Shown here one piece after another: positions 1-10,744 of a stretch of 64,000 nt of DNA. The DNA comes from Paracoccus litorisediminis. GTDB taxonomy: Bacteria; Pseudomonadota; Alphaproteobacteria; Rhodobacterales; Rhodobacteraceae. The notes beneath the pieces are model-generated. The model was not told the origin of the DNA. It did not search any database and worked only from the letters and a program-made list of their open reading frames with translations. The DNA is taken from the NCBI RefSeq assembly GCF_009711205.1, contig NZ_WMIG01000001.1, positions 806,001 through 870,000 on the forward strand, written 5' to 3'. The translations under genes were made by a program, and so were the position numbers. The first letter of the stretch is position 1. Each line of letters opens with the position of its first letter.

Positions 1-157
1 CCTGCGCCAGCAGCACCCGTGCGGCGGGCTTTTCGGCAGGCGTTACCGCATCCTCAAGATCAAAGATGATCGCATCCGCAGGCAGGCTGCGCGCCTTATC
101 CATCGCACGAGCATTTGCGGCGGGTATATAAAGGACTGAGCGGCAGGGTCGGGTCAT
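1..157 (-). CDS. CoA ester lyase, CitE/HpcH-HpaI family (partial, N-terminus)
   Basis: Only the first 52 codons are in the window; the gene runs off the left edge. The readable N-terminus begins MTRPCRSVLYIPAANARAMD, and further on carries FDLEDAV, the conserved strand-1 and acidic metal/CoA site of the citrate lyase beta / malyl-CoA lyase family. Members cleave or form 3-hydroxyacyl-CoA esters such as malyl-CoA, citramalyl-CoA or citryl-CoA; which one cannot be told from this piece. The start is supported by a GAGG ribosome site 6 nt upstream on the minus strand. It lies downstream of the TauE-like gene in the same direction with a 73-nt gap. Confidence 0.8.
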   Translation of the reverse strand, partial: MTRPCRSVLYIPAANARAMDKARSLPADAIIFDLEDAVTPAEKPAARVLLAQ

Positions 158-230
158 CGTTACCTCGGGTCGGATGTCGTGGGCGACGCTGACGGCAAAG
201 CGGTCGAATCGCAAGCCTTGGCCGGACGCG

Positions 231-971
231 TCACAGCGCCACCCAGATCAGCCGCAGCGACACCAGGATCAGCGCCCAGGTGATGAACTTGTAGAATACG
301 GTCGAGGGCATGCGCCGGATGATCCACAACCCGCAGATCACGCCGATCACCCCCGGCACCATCAGCACTGCCGCCACCGACAGGTTATGCAGCGAAAGCT
401 GGCCAAGAAAGGCATAGGGGACCAGCTTGACCGCATTGCAGATGGCGAAAAAGATCGTCGTCGTGCCTGCGAAGACCATCGGCTCCAGCCGCAACGGCTG
501 GGCATAGACCTGATAGGGCGGCGCGCCGGAATGCGACACAAAGCTGGTATAGCCCGAAAGCAGCCCCCAGAAGGTGCCGCGCCCCATGTCGGGCGCACGG
601 CCAAGCCCCAGATGCGCCGGACGCAGCAGCGCGTTCAGTGCAAAGACCAGCCCGATCACCCCGATGATCAGCCCGACGAAACTGTCATCGACCAGATGCG
701 CCGTAGCCCAGCCCAGCCCGATCCCTGCCACGGCACCGGGCAGCAGCGTCGCCAGCACCCGCCGGTCAAAGCTGCGGCGAAAGGCGATCAGCCCGCCGAT
801 ATCTGACGCTATATAGACAGGTAGCAATATCCCCGCCGCCTGCACCGGCGACATGACCAGCGACATCAGCGGGACCGAGATCACCCCCACCATCGCCAGT
901 CCGCCCTTGGCCAGCCCGACCGCAAAGGCCGCGACGATTCCCAAGACCCAGCCCCAGACATCCAGTCCCAT
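231..971 (-). CDS. TauE/SafE family membrane transporter (sulfite/anion exporter-like)
   Basis: A 246-residue, almost wholly hydrophobic protein of about eight membrane segments, the usual size for TauE/SafE permeases, which export sulfite, sulfoacetate or other small anions through the inner membrane. The family's paired GLxxG-type repeats appear as VGLAKGGLAM near residue 20 and FWGLLSGYTSFVSHSGAPP in the second half. The start at 971 is chosen because GGGAG sits 8 nt upstream and the protein opens MGLDVWGW; a longer open frame to 1142 would add a polar, low-quality leader. The substrate is not shown by sequence. The 218 nt between this gene and mdh hold the divergent start region; no clear promoter box was found there. 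Confidence 0.85.
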   Translation of the reverse strand: MGLDVWGWVLGIVAAFAVGLAKGGLAMVGVISVPLMSLVMSPVQAAGILLPVYIASDIGGLIAFRRSFDRRVLATLLPGAVAGIGLGWATAHLVDDSFVGLIIGVIGLVFALNALLRPAHLGLGRAPDMGRGTFWGLLSGYTSFVSHSGAPPYQVYAQPLRLEPMVFAGTTTIFFAICNAVKLVPYAFLGQLSLHNLSVAAVLMVPGVIGVICGLWIIRRMPSTVFYKFITWALILVSLRLIWVAL

Positions 972-1114
972 TGCGCATGCTCCCTGCCCCGTAGCCGGAC
1001 TAGGCCATGGCTGGACGCGATGCAATGCGCAGGACCCTTGCGGCCTGCTATCGCTAACCTGCTGGGAAAGCAGGCGGGACCCTGCCGGATCACGGTGAAA
1101 TATGCAGGATTTGA

Positions 1115-2152
<1,038 letters not shown>

Positions 2153-2178
2153 TCCGACGCCGCCAGTCGTACAAGATG

Positions 2179-2212
2179 AAAACCCCGCGGCATCCTGCCG
2201 CGGGGTTTTTTC
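2179..2212 (+). terminator. Intrinsic terminator after mdh
   Basis: A perfect 8-bp stem CCCCGCGG/CCGCGGGG (2183-2190 with 2198-2205), flanked by an A4 and a T6 run that extend the stem and give the U tract. The loop is 7 nt. It lies 26 nt past the mdh stop codon. Confidence 0.93.
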
Positions 2213-2271
2213 GTCCCTTCCGCACAGAGTCGCGACGCGTCGGACATGCTTGCGTTAACAATGGAAATATT

Positions 2272-2302
2272 TGCGATCACAGCCAGAATGAGTGTGATCA
2301 CA
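2272..2302. promoter_or_regulatory. Tandem palindromic operator-like sites before sucC
   Basis: Two copies of a 10-bp palindrome lie on the same helix face: TGCGATCACA at 2272-2281 and the perfect TGTGATCACA at 2293-2302, centre to centre 21 bp. Together they form a larger inverted repeat (GATCACA, 11 nt, TGTGATC). They sit about 106-136 nt upstream of the sucC start, after the mdh terminator, where the promoter of the suc genes must be. The regulator is not known from sequence. No clear -35/-10 pair could be named. Confidence 0.5.
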
Positions 2303-2407
2303 AACTGCCGAAACAAGCGGATTTTACCGCCCGCACGGCCCTAATCGCTTTAGAGCACCATCCGAATGTGCAAAAAGCCCGCCAACCGATAATTGCGGGG
2401 AAGTAGC

Positions 2408-3601
2408 ATGAACATCCACGAATACCAGGCCAAGGCGCTGCTGCGCCATTACGGCGCGCCGGTTTCCGACGGCCGCATCGTGATGAAGGCCGACGAGGCC
2501 AAAACGGCAGCTGGCGAGCTCGACGGGCCGCTTTGGGTCGTCAAAGCCCAGATCCATGCCGGCGGTCGCGGCAAGGGCCACTTCAAGGAAGCCGAAGCTG
2601 GCGAAAAGGGCGGTGTCCGCCTGGCCAAGTCGGTTGAAGAGGCCGAAGAGCTGACCCGCCAGATGCTGGGCCGCACGCTGGTCACGCACCAGACGGGCGA
2701 CGCTGGCAAGCAAGTCAACCGCATCTACATCGAAGACGGCAGCGACATCGAGCGCGAGCTGTATCTGGCGCTGCTGGTTGACCGCCAAACTTCGCGCGTG
2801 TCGTTCGTCGCCTCGACCGAAGGCGGCATGGACATCGAGGAAGTCGCTGCCCATACCCCGGAAAAGATCGTCAGCTTCTCGGTCGATCCGGCTTCGGGTC
2901 TGTCGGATTTCCACGGCCGCCGCGTTGCCTTCGCGCTGGGTCTGACCGGTGGTCAGGTCAAGCAATGCGTGGCGCTGGTCAAAAACCTGTATCGCATGTT
3001 CATCGAAAAAGACATGGAGATGCTGGAGATCAACCCGCTGATCGTCACGCCCGAAGGCAACATCAAGTGCCTCGACGCGAAGATGGGCTTTGACAACAAC
3101 GCCCTCTACCGCCAGCCCGACGTCATGGCGCTGCGCGACGAGACCGAAGAAGATCCGAAAGAACTGGCTGCCTCGAAGTTCGACCTGAACTACATCGCGC
3201 TGGACGGTGAAATCGGCTGCATGGTGAACGGCGCCGGTCTGGCCATGGCCACCATGGACATCATCAAGCTGTTCGGCGCCGAGCCGGCCAACTTCCTTGA
3301 TGTCGGCGGCGGCGCGACCAAGGAAAAAGTCACCGAGGCGTTCAAGATCATCACCTCGGACCCGAACGTCAAAGGCATTCTGGTCAACATCTTCGGCGGC
3401 ATCATGCGCTGCGACATCATCGCGGAAGGCATCATCGCCGCCGTGAAGGAAGTCGGCCTGCAGGTTCCGCTGGTCGTCCGTCTTGAAGGCACCAACGTCG
3501 AGCTGGGCAAAGAGATCATCTCGAAATCCGGCCTGAACGTGATCGCCGCCGACGATCTGTCGGACGCCGCTCAGAAAATTGTCAAAGCGGTGAAGGGGTA
3601 A
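2408..3601 (+). CDS. sucC: Succinyl-CoA synthetase (ADP-forming) subunit beta
   Basis: A 397-residue beta subunit of succinate-CoA ligase, which makes ATP or GTP from succinyl-CoA. The N-terminal ATP-grasp domain starts [16 protein letters not shown], and [20 protein letters not shown] is the classic nucleotide-binding part. The C-terminal CoA-ligase domain ends with [16 protein letters not shown], the power-helix region. The start at 2408 is preferred over an upstream in-frame codon because the family begins MNIHEY and GGGGAAG lies just before it. sucD follows after 6 nt, so the two subunits are co-translated. Confidence 0.98.
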   Translation: MNIHEYQAKALLRHYGAPVSDGRIVMKADEAKTAAGELDGPLWVVKAQIHAGGRGKGHFKEAEAGEKGGVRLAKSVEEAEELTRQMLGRTLVTHQTGDAGKQVNRIYIEDGSDIERELYLALLVDRQTSRVSFVASTEGGMDIEEVAAHTPEKIVSFSVDPASGLSDFHGRRVAFALGLTGGQVKQCVALVKNLYRMFIEKDMEMLEINPLIVTPEGNIKCLDAKMGFDNNALYRQPDVMALRDETEEDPKELAASKFDLNYIALDGEIGCMVNGAGLAMATMDIIKLFGAEPANFLDVGGGATKEKVTEAFKIITSDPNVKGILVNIFGGIMRCDIIAEGIIAAVKEVGLQVPLVVRLEGTNVELGKEIISKSGLNVIAADDLSDAAQKIVKAVKG

Positions 3602-3607
3602 TTTTCC

Positions 3608-4492
3608 ATGGCCGTTCTCGTAGATAAAAACACCAAAGTCATCTGTCAGGGCATCACCGGCTCGCAGGGGACCTTCCACACCGAACAGGCGATCGCTTAC
3701 GGCACCAAAATGGTCGGCGGTGTCACCCCCGGCAAAGGCGGCTCCGAGCATCTGGGTCTGCCGGTCTACAACTCGGTCCACGAGGCCGTGGCGATGACCG
3801 GCGCGAATGCGACCGCGATCTATGTTCCGCCGCCCTTCGCGGCTGACTCGATCCTGGAAGCCATCGACGCGCAGGTTCCGCTGATCGTCGCCATCACCGA
3901 GGGCATCCCGGTTCTGGACATGATGCGTGTGAAACGTGCCCTGCAGGGCTCGAACTCGCTGCTGATCGGTCCGAACTGCCCCGGCATCATGACCCCGGAC
4001 GAATGCAAGATCGGCATCATGCCGGGCAGCATCTTCCGCCGCGGTTCGGTGGGCGTGGTTTCGCGCTCGGGCACGCTGACCTATGAAGCCGTGAAACAGA
4101 CCTCGGACGTTGGCCTCGGCCAGTCCTCGGCTGTCGGCATCGGCGGCGACCCGATCAAGGGCATGGAGCATATCGACGTGCTGCGCATGTTCCTCGACGA
4201 CCCGGAAACCGAGTCGATCATCATGATCGGCGAGATCGGTGGTTCGGCCGAAGAAGAAGCCGCCGAGTTCCTGGCCGAGCAGAAGCGTAAGGGTCGCTGG
4301 AAGCCGACCGCCGGTTTCATCGCAGGCCGCACCGCGCCGAAGGGCCGTCGCATGGGCCATGCCGGCGCCATCGTCGCCGGTGGTAAGGGTGATGCGGAAT
4401 CGAAGATCGAGGCCATGAAATCGGCCGGGATCATCGTTGCCGACAGCCCCGCCGGTCTGGGCGAAGCCGTTCTGAAGGCCATCGGCCGGTAA
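3608..4492 (+). CDS. sucD: Succinyl-CoA synthetase subunit alpha
   Basis: A 294-residue alpha subunit that binds CoA and carries the phosphohistidine. The N-terminal CoA-binding Rossmann domain includes [17 protein letters not shown] (residues 11-27). The active-site histidine is His251 in [12 protein letters not shown]. It pairs with SucC, and the 6-nt gap between the genes fits an alpha2beta2 or alpha-beta complex made in equal amounts. About 180 nt separate it from the next gene, and a hairpin without a U tract lies in this gap. Confidence 0.98.
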   Translation: MAVLVDKNTKVICQGITGSQGTFHTEQAIAYGTKMVGGVTPGKGGSEHLGLPVYNSVHEAVAMTGANATAIYVPPPFAADSILEAIDAQVPLIVAITEGIPVLDMMRVKRALQGSNSLLIGPNCPGIMTPDECKIGIMPGSIFRRGSVGVVSRSGTLTYEAVKQTSDVGLGQSSAVGIGGDPIKGMEHIDVLRMFLDDPETESIIMIGEIGGSAEEEAAEFLAEQKRKGRWKPTAGFIAGRTAPKGRRMGHAGAIVAGGKGDAESKIEAMKSAGIIVADSPAGLGEAVLKAIGR

Positions 4493-4520
4493 CGTCTTCG
4501 TAAGACTTTTGACTTAGATG

Positions 4521-4544
4521 CAGCCCCTACCTACCTTGGGGCTG
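4521..4544 (+). other. Hairpin without U tract after sucD
   Basis: A 7-bp inverted repeat CAGCCCC/GGGGCTG (4521-4527 with 4538-4544) with a 10-nt loop lies 28 nt after sucD. No T run follows, so it is more likely an mRNA-stabilising or processing element than an intrinsic terminator. It would let sucCD transcripts be more stable than the downstream part. Confidence 0.45.
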
Positions 4545-4673
4545 CGTCGAACCCCTTTCAGCAGGTGTCAGATTGCTCGTTCGTCCTTGCCAGACAGCTC
4601 GCATCACCCCGACCGGTTCCGGCCGGCGACCGGGCATGACCTGCGCCAACGCCTCCGGCCAGCGGAGCGCGGC

Positions 4674-5837
4674 ATGAGCATGCAACCCCCTCCTCCGCCG
4701 CCGGAGCCAGACCAGTCGGCGGCCCGGAACTGGGCGCTTTGCGTCTCGACCTACAACCGGGCGGCAATGCTGCGCGACTGCGTGCGCCATGCGCTGGCCT
4801 CGGACCTGCCCCCCGCGGAAATCGTCATCGTCGATGCCAGCACGAACTGGCAGGACAACCGCGCGATGATCGAAGCCGCCATCGCCGAGACAGGCGGCTG
4901 CCCGCTGCGCTATGAGCCGGCGCGGCGCAAATCCCTGACCGTGCAGCGTAACCAGGCGATTGCTCTGGCCGGGGCGGATATCCTGTTCCTCATCGACGAC
5001 GACGCCATGCTGCACCCGGCCTGCGCGCGCCGTATCGTCGAATATTACCGCGCCGATGTGGATGCTCATGTCGTCGCCATCTCGGCTTGCAACACGCCCG
5101 CCGAATTCGTGCCTGCCGATGTGCAGGCGCTGAAGGAAACCAACCGCGCCGGCGATCTGGTCAAGGGCCGCCCGGCTCCTGTCCAGCGCGCGATCGACTT
5201 CGCGCTGCGCCATCTGCTGATGATCCCCGCCGATCAGCGCTTCGTCACCTATGATCGGCCTGACCAGCGCTGGCAGGGCGACGCCCGCCTGCCCGAGGGG
5301 CTGGCCCGCGTCGATTTCATCGTCGGCTTTGCCCTGACCCTGCGCCGCAGCATCGCCCTGCGCGAACCTTTCGACGAAGGGCTGGTCGGCAGCGCCATCG
5401 CCGAGGATCTGGACGCGAGCTATCGCTTTGGCCGCCACGGCATGCTGGCCTTTGCGCCCGATGCCCCGATCCATCACCTCGAAGCGGCGGCGGGCCGCGA
5501 CAAGCGCCGGGTGAATACCGCGCTGGCGCTGCTCAATATCGGCTATTTTGTCCGCCGCAATTCGACCCGGCAGGGCCGCGACCTTGCGCGTTACGCGCTG
5601 TGGTACCTGCGCATGCTGCTGGCCGAGATCCCCAAGGATCTGGCTGGGCGGCGCTGGAGCATGCCGCAGGTCCGCGGCGCGCTTCTGGCCGGACGCAAGA
5701 TCCCCGCCCTGCTGCGCCAGTCACGCGACGGCCTGCAGGACTGGTACGAGAATTTTCAGATGCAGCTGATGACCGAGACGACTTCCGGTCACGGCCCGAA
5801 CCACGCGACCGCCCGTGATCAAGGCGTGAACGGATAG
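4674..5837 (+). CDS. Family 2 glycosyltransferase inside the suc cluster
   Basis: A 387-residue GT-A type glycosyltransferase. The nucleotide-sugar fold starts at ALCVSTYNRAAMLRDC (about residue 19), continues with IVIVDAS, and has the metal-binding acidic motif LFLIDDDAMLHP; a later AEDLDASYRFGRHG resembles the catalytic-base ED of GT2 enzymes. The C-terminal 100 residues are basic and helical. No signal peptide is seen, so it probably acts at the cytoplasmic face of the membrane; donor and acceptor are unknown. The start at 4674 is taken after GCGGAG; an upstream in-frame ATG at 4518 overlaps the hairpin. It stops 20 nt before sucA, so it is probably co-transcribed with TCA genes, an unexpected setting. 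Confidence 0.85.
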   Translation: MSMQPPPPPPEPDQSAARNWALCVSTYNRAAMLRDCVRHALASDLPPAEIVIVDASTNWQDNRAMIEAAIAETGGCPLRYEPARRKSLTVQRNQAIALAGADILFLIDDDAMLHPACARRIVEYYRADVDAHVVAISACNTPAEFVPADVQALKETNRAGDLVKGRPAPVQRAIDFALRHLLMIPADQRFVTYDRPDQRWQGDARLPEGLARVDFIVGFALTLRRSIALREPFDEGLVGSAIAEDLDASYRFGRHGMLAFAPDAPIHHLEAAAGRDKRRVNTALALLNIGYFVRRNSTRQGRDLARYALWYLRMLLAEIPKDLAGRRWSMPQVRGALLAGRKIPALLRQSRDGLQDWYENFQMQLMTETTSGHGPNHATARDQGVNG

Positions 5838-5857
5838 AATCCCCGGAGGCAATCCAC

Positions 5858-8824
5858 ATGAACGATCAATCCCCCAACGCAACATTCCACGATTCCAGCT
5901 TCCTTCAGGGCCAGAACGCGGTCTATGTCGAGCAGCTCTACGGCCAATGGGCCAAGAACCCGGCTGCCGTCGACGCAGCCTGGGACGAATTCTTCCGCAG
6001 CCTTGGCGATGACGAAACCACCGTCACCCGCGAAGCCAAGGGTGCCAGCTGGCGCCGCGCCGACTGGCCGCCGGCCCCCACCGACGAGATGACCTCGGCG
6101 CTGACCGGCGAATGGCCGATGCTGCCCAAGGCCGAGGCGAAAGCCGCGCTGGACAAGATCGCCGCGAAAGCCGGCGAAAAGGGCGTGCAACTGTCGGACG
6201 ACGTGCTGAAGCGCGCCGTTCTGGACAGCATCCGCGCCATCATGCTGATCCGCGCCTTCCGCATCCGCGGTCACCTGCATGCGCAGCTTGACCCGCTGGG
6301 GATGCGCGAAGTTCCCGATCATGGCGAACTGAACCCGGAAACCTACGGCTTCACCGCCGCCGACATGGACCGCCCGATCTTCATCGACAACGTGCTGGGT
6401 CTGCAGATCGCCTCGATCCGCCAGATCACCGATCTGATGAAGCGGACCTATTGCGGCACCTTCGCCATCCAGTTCATGCATATCTCGAACCCCGAGGAAG
6501 CTGCTTGGCTGAAAGAGCGGATCGAGGGTTACGGCAAGGAAATCGCCTTCACCCGCGAAGGCCGCCGCGCCATCCTGAACAAGCTGGTCGAGGCCGAGGG
6601 CTTCGAGAAGTTCCTGCATGTCAAATACATGGGCACCAAGCGCTTCGGTCTGGACGGTGGCGAAGCCCTGATCCCGGCGATGGAGCAGATCATCAAGCGC
6701 GGCGGTGCGCTTGGCGTGAAGGATGTCGTGATCGGCATGCCCCACCGTGGCCGCCTGTCGGTTCTGGCCAATGTGATGAACAAGCCCTACCGCGCGATCT
6801 TCCACGAATTCCAGGGCGGCAGCTACAAGCCCGATGACGTGGACGGCTCGGGCGACGTGAAATACCACCTCGGCGCCTCGTCGGACCGCACCTTCGACGA
6901 CAATACCGTGCACCTGTCGCTGACCGCGAACCCCTCGCACCTCGAGGCCGTGAACCCGGTCGTGCTGGGCAAGGTCCGCGCGAAACAGGACCAACTGTCG
7001 GATCAGGTGCATCGTCAGGCCGTGCTGCCGATCCTGCTGCATGGCGACGCGGCCTTTGCCGGTCAGGGCGTCGTCGCGGAATGCTTCCAGCTGTCGGGTA
7101 TTCGCGGCCACCGCACCGGCGGCACGATGCATATCGTGGTGAACAACCAGATCGGCTTCACCACCGCGCCGCACTTCTCGCGCACCTCGCCCTATTGCAC
7201 CGATATCGCGCTGATGGTCGAAGCACCGATCTTCCACGTGAACGGTGACGATCCCGAGGCCGTGGTTCACGCCGCGCGCGTCGCGACCGAGTTCCGCCAG
7301 AAGTTCCACAAGGACGTGGTTCTGGACATCATCTGCTATCGCCGCTTCGGTCACAACGAAGGCGACGAGCCGATGTTCACCAACCCGGCGATGTACAAGA
7401 CCATCAAGGGTCACAAGACCACGCTGCAGCTTTACACCGACCGCCTTGTCGCCGACGGCCTTGTCCCCGAGGGCGAGATCGAGGAAATGAAGGCCGCCTT
7501 CCAGGCGCACCTGAACGAAGAGTTCGAGGTCGGCAAGAACTTCAAGCCGAACAAGGCCGACTGGCTTGACGGCAAATGGTCGGGTCTTGAGATCGAGGGT
7601 GCGGAATACAATGCCGGTGCCACCGGTATCGCGCCGGAAACCATGGCCGAGATCGGCACCGCGCTGACCCGCGCCCCGGAAGGCTTCGAGCTGCACAAGA
7701 CGGTTGGCCGTCTGCTGGAGACCAAGAAGCAGATGTTCGAGACCGGCGAGGGCTTCGACTGGGCGACCGGCGAAGCGCTGGCCTTCAGCTCGCTGCTGGT
7801 CGAGGGCCATCCGGTCCGTCTGGCTGGTCAGGACTCGACCCGAGGCACCTTCTCGCAGCGCCATTCGGGCATTGTCGATCAGGTCACCGAAGAGCGTTAC
7901 TACCCGATGAACCACATCCGTGGCGGTCAGGCCCGCTACGAGGTCATCGACTCGATGCTGTCGGAATACGCGGTTCTGGGCTTCGAATACGGCTACTCGC
8001 TGGCCGAGCCGAACACCCTGACCCTATGGGAAGCCCAGTTCGGCGACTTCGCCAACGGCGCACAGATCATGTTCGACCAGTTCATTAACTCGGGCGAAAA
8101 GAAATGGCTGCGCATGTCGGGCCTGGTGATGCTGATGCCGCATGGCTACGAAGGCCAAGGCCCCGAGCACAGCTCGGCCCGGCTTGAGCGCTGGCTGCAG
8201 ATGTCGGCCGAGGACAACTGGATCGTCGCCAACTGCACGACACCGGCGAACTACTTCCACATCCTACGTCGTCAGCTGAAGCGTCCGTTCCGCAAGCCGC
8301 TGGTTCTGATGACCCCGAAATCGCTGCTGCGTCACCCGCTGGCGATTTCGAAGGCCGAGGAGTTCCAGACCGGCTCGAACTTCCACCGCGTGTTGTGGGA
8401 CGATGCGGAACGCGGCCGTTCGGCGCTGACGCTGAAGCCCGATGCGCAGATCAAGCGCGTCGTGATCTGCTCGGGCAAGGTCTATTACGACCTGCTGGCC
8501 GCCCGCGATGCCGCCGGGGCCGACGATGTCTACCTGATGCGTCTGGAACAGTTCTATCCGTTCCCGGCTCAGGCGATGTCGAAGGAACTGGAGCGCTTCA
8601 AGGATGCCGAGATCGTCTGGTGCCAGGAAGAGCCCAAGAACATGGGCGGCTGGACCTTTGTCGAGCCGAACATCGAATGGGTCCTGAACCGCATCGGTGC
8701 CAAGCATTCGCGTCCGCGCTATGTCGGCCGCGCCGCAGCCGCCTCGCCCGCCACGGGCCTTGCCTCGCGCCACAAGGCCGAGCAGGAATCGCTGGTGAAC
8801 GAAGCCATCACCGTCGGGTCGTAA
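5858..8824 (+). CDS. sucA: 2-oxoglutarate dehydrogenase E1 component
   Basis: The thiamine-diphosphate-dependent E1 subunit (988 residues) decarboxylates 2-oxoglutarate and succinylates the lipoyl arm of SucB. The N-terminus has the E2-interaction segment ([20 protein letters not shown]). Further landmarks are the [10 protein letters not shown] linker, [18 protein letters not shown], the ThDP/Mg motif region [14 protein letters not shown] to VNNQIGFTT, and [10 protein letters not shown]. The C-terminal transketolase-like half has [16 protein letters not shown] and ends near the usual family length. GGAGG lies 8 nt before ATG. sucB starts 1 nt after its stop, so E1 and E2 are translationally coupled. 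Confidence 0.98.
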   Translation: MNDQSPNATFHDSSFLQGQNAVYVEQLYGQWAKNPAAVDAAWDEFFRSLGDDETTVTREAKGASWRRADWPPAPTDEMTSALTGEWPMLPKAEAKAALDKIAAKAGEKGVQLSDDVLKRAVLDSIRAIMLIRAFRIRGHLHAQLDPLGMREVPDHGELNPETYGFTAADMDRPIFIDNVLGLQIASIRQITDLMKRTYCGTFAIQFMHISNPEEAAWLKERIEGYGKEIAFTREGRRAILNKLVEAEGFEKFLHVKYMGTKRFGLDGGEALIPAMEQIIKRGGALGVKDVVIGMPHRGRLSVLANVMNKPYRAIFHEFQGGSYKPDDVDGSGDVKYHLGASSDRTFDDNTVHLSLTANPSHLEAVNPVVLGKVRAKQDQLSDQVHRQAVLPILLHGDAAFAGQGVVAECFQLSGIRGHRTGGTMHIVVNNQIGFTTAPHFSRTSPYCTDIALMVEAPIFHVNGDDPEAVVHAARVATEFRQKFHKDVVLDIICYRRFGHNEGDEPMFTNPAMYKTIKGHKTTLQLYTDRLVADGLVPEGEIEEMKAAFQAHLNEEFEVGKNFKPNKADWLDGKWSGLEIEGAEYNAGATGIAPETMAEIGTALTRAPEGFELHKTVGRLLETKKQMFETGEGFDWATGEALAFSSLLVEGHPVRLAGQDSTRGTFSQRHSGIVDQVTEERYYPMNHIRGGQARYEVIDSMLSEYAVLGFEYGYSLAEPNTLTLWEAQFGDFANGAQIMFDQFINSGEKKWLRMSGLVMLMPHGYEGQGPEHSSARLERWLQMSAEDNWIVANCTTPANYFHILRRQLKRPFRKPLVLMTPKSLLRHPLAISKAEEFQTGSNFHRVLWDDAERGRSALTLKPDAQIKRVVICSGKVYYDLLAARDAAGADDVYLMRLEQFYPFPAQAMSKELERFKDAEIVWCQEEPKNMGGWTFVEPNIEWVLNRIGAKHSRPRYVGRAAAASPATGLASRHKAEQESLVNEAITVGS

Positions 8825-8825
8825 G

Positions 8826-10349
8826 ATGGCTGTGGAACTGCGCGTCCCCACTCTTGGGGAATCGGTCTCCGAGGCAACCGTGGCCACCTGGTTCAAGAAA
8901 CCGGGTGACACGGTCGCCGTGGACGAAATGCTGTGCGAGTTGGAAACCGACAAGGTGACGGTCGAAGTGCCGTCGCCCGTCGCAGGCAAGCTGGCCGAAA
9001 TCATCGCCGCTGAAGGCGAGACGGTCACGCCGAACGCCCTGCTTGCCCAGATCATGGAGGTCGGCAATGCCGGCCCCGAGGAAATGTTGCCCAAGGCAGA
9101 AACGGGCACCAAGCCCCAGGAAGGACAGAAAAACATGAGCGGAAAATCCGTCGACGTCATGGTGCCCACGCTGGGCGAGAGCGTCACCGAAGCCACCGTG
9201 GCGACCTGGTTCAAGAAGGTCGGCGATACCGTCGCGCAGGACGAGATGCTGTGCGAGCTGGAAACCGACAAGGTTTCGGTCGAGGTCCCCTCGCCCGTCG
9301 CAGGCGTTCTGGCCGAGATCCTGGCTCCGGAAGGCGAGACCGTTGATGCGGTGGCCAAGCTGGCCGTGATCACCGAAGGCGCTGTCGGTGCCGCCCCGGC
9401 CAAGGCTGATGCGCCGAAAGCCGCTGCCCCGGCAGCCGCGCCGGCTAAATCGGGTGCCGATGTCGAGGATGCCCCCTCGGCCAAGAAAGCCATGGCCGAA
9501 GCGGGTCTGTCGCGCGACGCCGTCACCGGCACCGGCCGCGATGGCCGCGTGATGAAGGAAGACGTGGCCCGCGCCGCTGCTGCCCCGGTCGCTTCGGCTG
9601 CCCCGGCCCCGGCCGCCGCGCCGCGCGCGCCTTCGTCGGCTCAGGATGCGGCCCGCGAAGAGCGCGTCAAGATGACCCGCCTGCGCGCCACCATCGCCCG
9701 CCGCCTGAAGGACGCGCAGAACACCGCCGCCATGCTGACCACCTATAACGAGGTGGACATGTCGGGCGTGATGAACCTGCGCAATACCTACAAGGACCAG
9801 TTCGAGAAGAAGCACAAAGTGAAGCTTGGCTTCATGTCCTTCTTCGTGAAGGCCTGCGTTCACGCGCTGAAAGAGGTCCCGGAAGTCAACGCCGAGATCG
9901 ACGGCGGCGATGTCGTCTACAAGCATTTCGTCCATATGGGCGTGGCTGTCGGCACCCCGAACGGTCTGGTGGTTCCGGTCGTGCGCGATGCCGACCAGAA
10001 GAGCTTCGCCCAGATCGAGAAGGAAATTGCCGAACTCGGCGCCAAGGGCCGTGACGGCAAGCTGACCATGGCGGAAATGCAGGGCGGCACCTTCACCATC
10101 TCGAACGGCGGCGTCTACGGCTCGCTGATGTCCTCGCCGATCCTGAACCCGCCGCAATCGGGCATTCTGGGCATGCACAAGATTCAGGACCGTCCGGTCG
10201 TCGTCGACGGTCAGATCGTCATCCGTCCGATGATGTATCTGGCGCTGAGCTATGATCACCGCATCGTTGACGGCAAGGGCGCCGTGACCTTCCTCGTGCG
10301 CATCAAGGAAGCGCTGGAAGATCCCCGCCGCCTGCTGATGGATCTCTGA
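8826..10349 (+). CDS. sucB: 2-oxoglutarate dehydrogenase E2 (succinyltransferase) with two lipoyl domains
   Basis: Dihydrolipoyl succinyltransferase, the 507-residue core of the complex. Unlike the single-lipoyl E. coli form it has two very similar lipoyl domains: residues 1-80 (Lys43 in ETDKVTV) and 104-180 (Lys149 in ETDKVSV). An Ala/Pro linker, a peripheral-subunit-binding domain (about 211-250, with [13 protein letters not shown]), a second linker and the catalytic domain follow. The catalytic His478 and Asp482 are in DHRIVDGKG. The codon for Met104, at the junction, is preceded by AGGAAGGA, so a shorter one-lipoyl form might also be made. It starts 1 nt after sucA. Confidence 0.97.
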   Translation: MAVELRVPTLGESVSEATVATWFKKPGDTVAVDEMLCELETDKVTVEVPSPVAGKLAEIIAAEGETVTPNALLAQIMEVGNAGPEEMLPKAETGTKPQEGQKNMSGKSVDVMVPTLGESVTEATVATWFKKVGDTVAQDEMLCELETDKVSVEVPSPVAGVLAEILAPEGETVDAVAKLAVITEGAVGAAPAKADAPKAAAPAAAPAKSGADVEDAPSAKKAMAEAGLSRDAVTGTGRDGRVMKEDVARAAAAPVASAAPAPAAAPRAPSSAQDAAREERVKMTRLRATIARRLKDAQNTAAMLTTYNEVDMSGVMNLRNTYKDQFEKKHKVKLGFMSFFVKACVHALKEVPEVNAEIDGGDVVYKHFVHMGVAVGTPNGLVVPVVRDADQKSFAQIEKEIAELGAKGRDGKLTMAEMQGGTFTISNGGVYGSLMSSPILNPPQSGILGMHKIQDRPVVVDGQIVIRPMMYLALSYDHRIVDGKGAVTFLVRIKEALEDPRRLLMDL

Positions 10350-10373
10350 TCCGGTCCTGCGGAACATGACGGC

Positions 10374-10399
10374 GCGCAGTCCCGGTTTCGGGGCTGCGC
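10374..10399 (+). other. Hairpin between sucB and the downstream small genes
   Basis: An 11-bp stem (GCGCAG, a T-G pair and CCCG against CGGG and CTGCGC) closes a 4-nt GTTT loop, 24 nt after sucB. It is followed by AACTCTTTCC, not a real U tract. It could be a weak attenuator or a 3'-end stabiliser that separates sucAB from the next three genes in level. Confidence 0.5.
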
Positions 10400-10486
10400 A
10401 ACTCTTTCCGGTCTGGTCCGTTGAACCGCGACGGACCGCCCGTTTTCGCCAAAGGCGGCTTCCGACCGCAACGCAGGAGTGAAGCC

Positions 10487-10744
10487 ATGACCCAGATGAT
10501 CGCCCATTACAAAGTCGCCGATTACGCCCGCTTCCGCACCGCCTTCGACGCGGATGCCGAGGATCGAGGCAATAACGGGTTGTCGCTGCTGCAGCTTTGG
10601 CGTGAAAGCGATACCGCAGCCTGGGCGCTTTATCAGGTCGGGGACGCCCTGCGGGCGCGGGCCTATCTGGACGGCGCGGCCGGGGTTTTCAACAGTCAGG
10701 CCGGGGTTTCGGCCACCGAGTTCCACTTCGTCGAGACCGCCTGA
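10487..10744 (+). CDS. Small conserved-type hypothetical protein between sucB and lpd
   Basis: An 85-residue cytoplasmic protein with no membrane segment. Its layout (MTQMIAHYKVADYARFRTAF, then LQLWRESDTAAWALYQV and a C-terminal TEFHFVETA strand) looks like a dimeric alpha-beta barrel (ABM/NIPSNAP-like fold), in which a beta-strand, a long helix, and two more strands repeat. That fold call is from pattern only. AGGAG lies 7 nt before ATG. The next gene starts in its stop codon (TGATG), so it is coupled to the MAPEG-type gene. Function unknown; its fixed place in the 2-oxoglutarate dehydrogenase cluster is the only clue. Confidence 0.75.
   Translation: MTQMIAHYKVADYARFRTAFDADAEDRGNNGLSLLQLWRESDTAAWALYQVGDALRARAYLDGAAGVFNSQAGVSATEFHFVETA

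Noticed and set aside
2324..4360. A 678-codon minus-strand frame opposite sucC and sucD
   Set aside because: sucC and sucD are certain; the antisense product is rich in His, Asp and Arg, as expected from reverse reading of GC-rich codons.
5819..7915. A 698-codon minus-strand frame opposite sucA
   Set aside because: Fully inside sucA and without any family motif.
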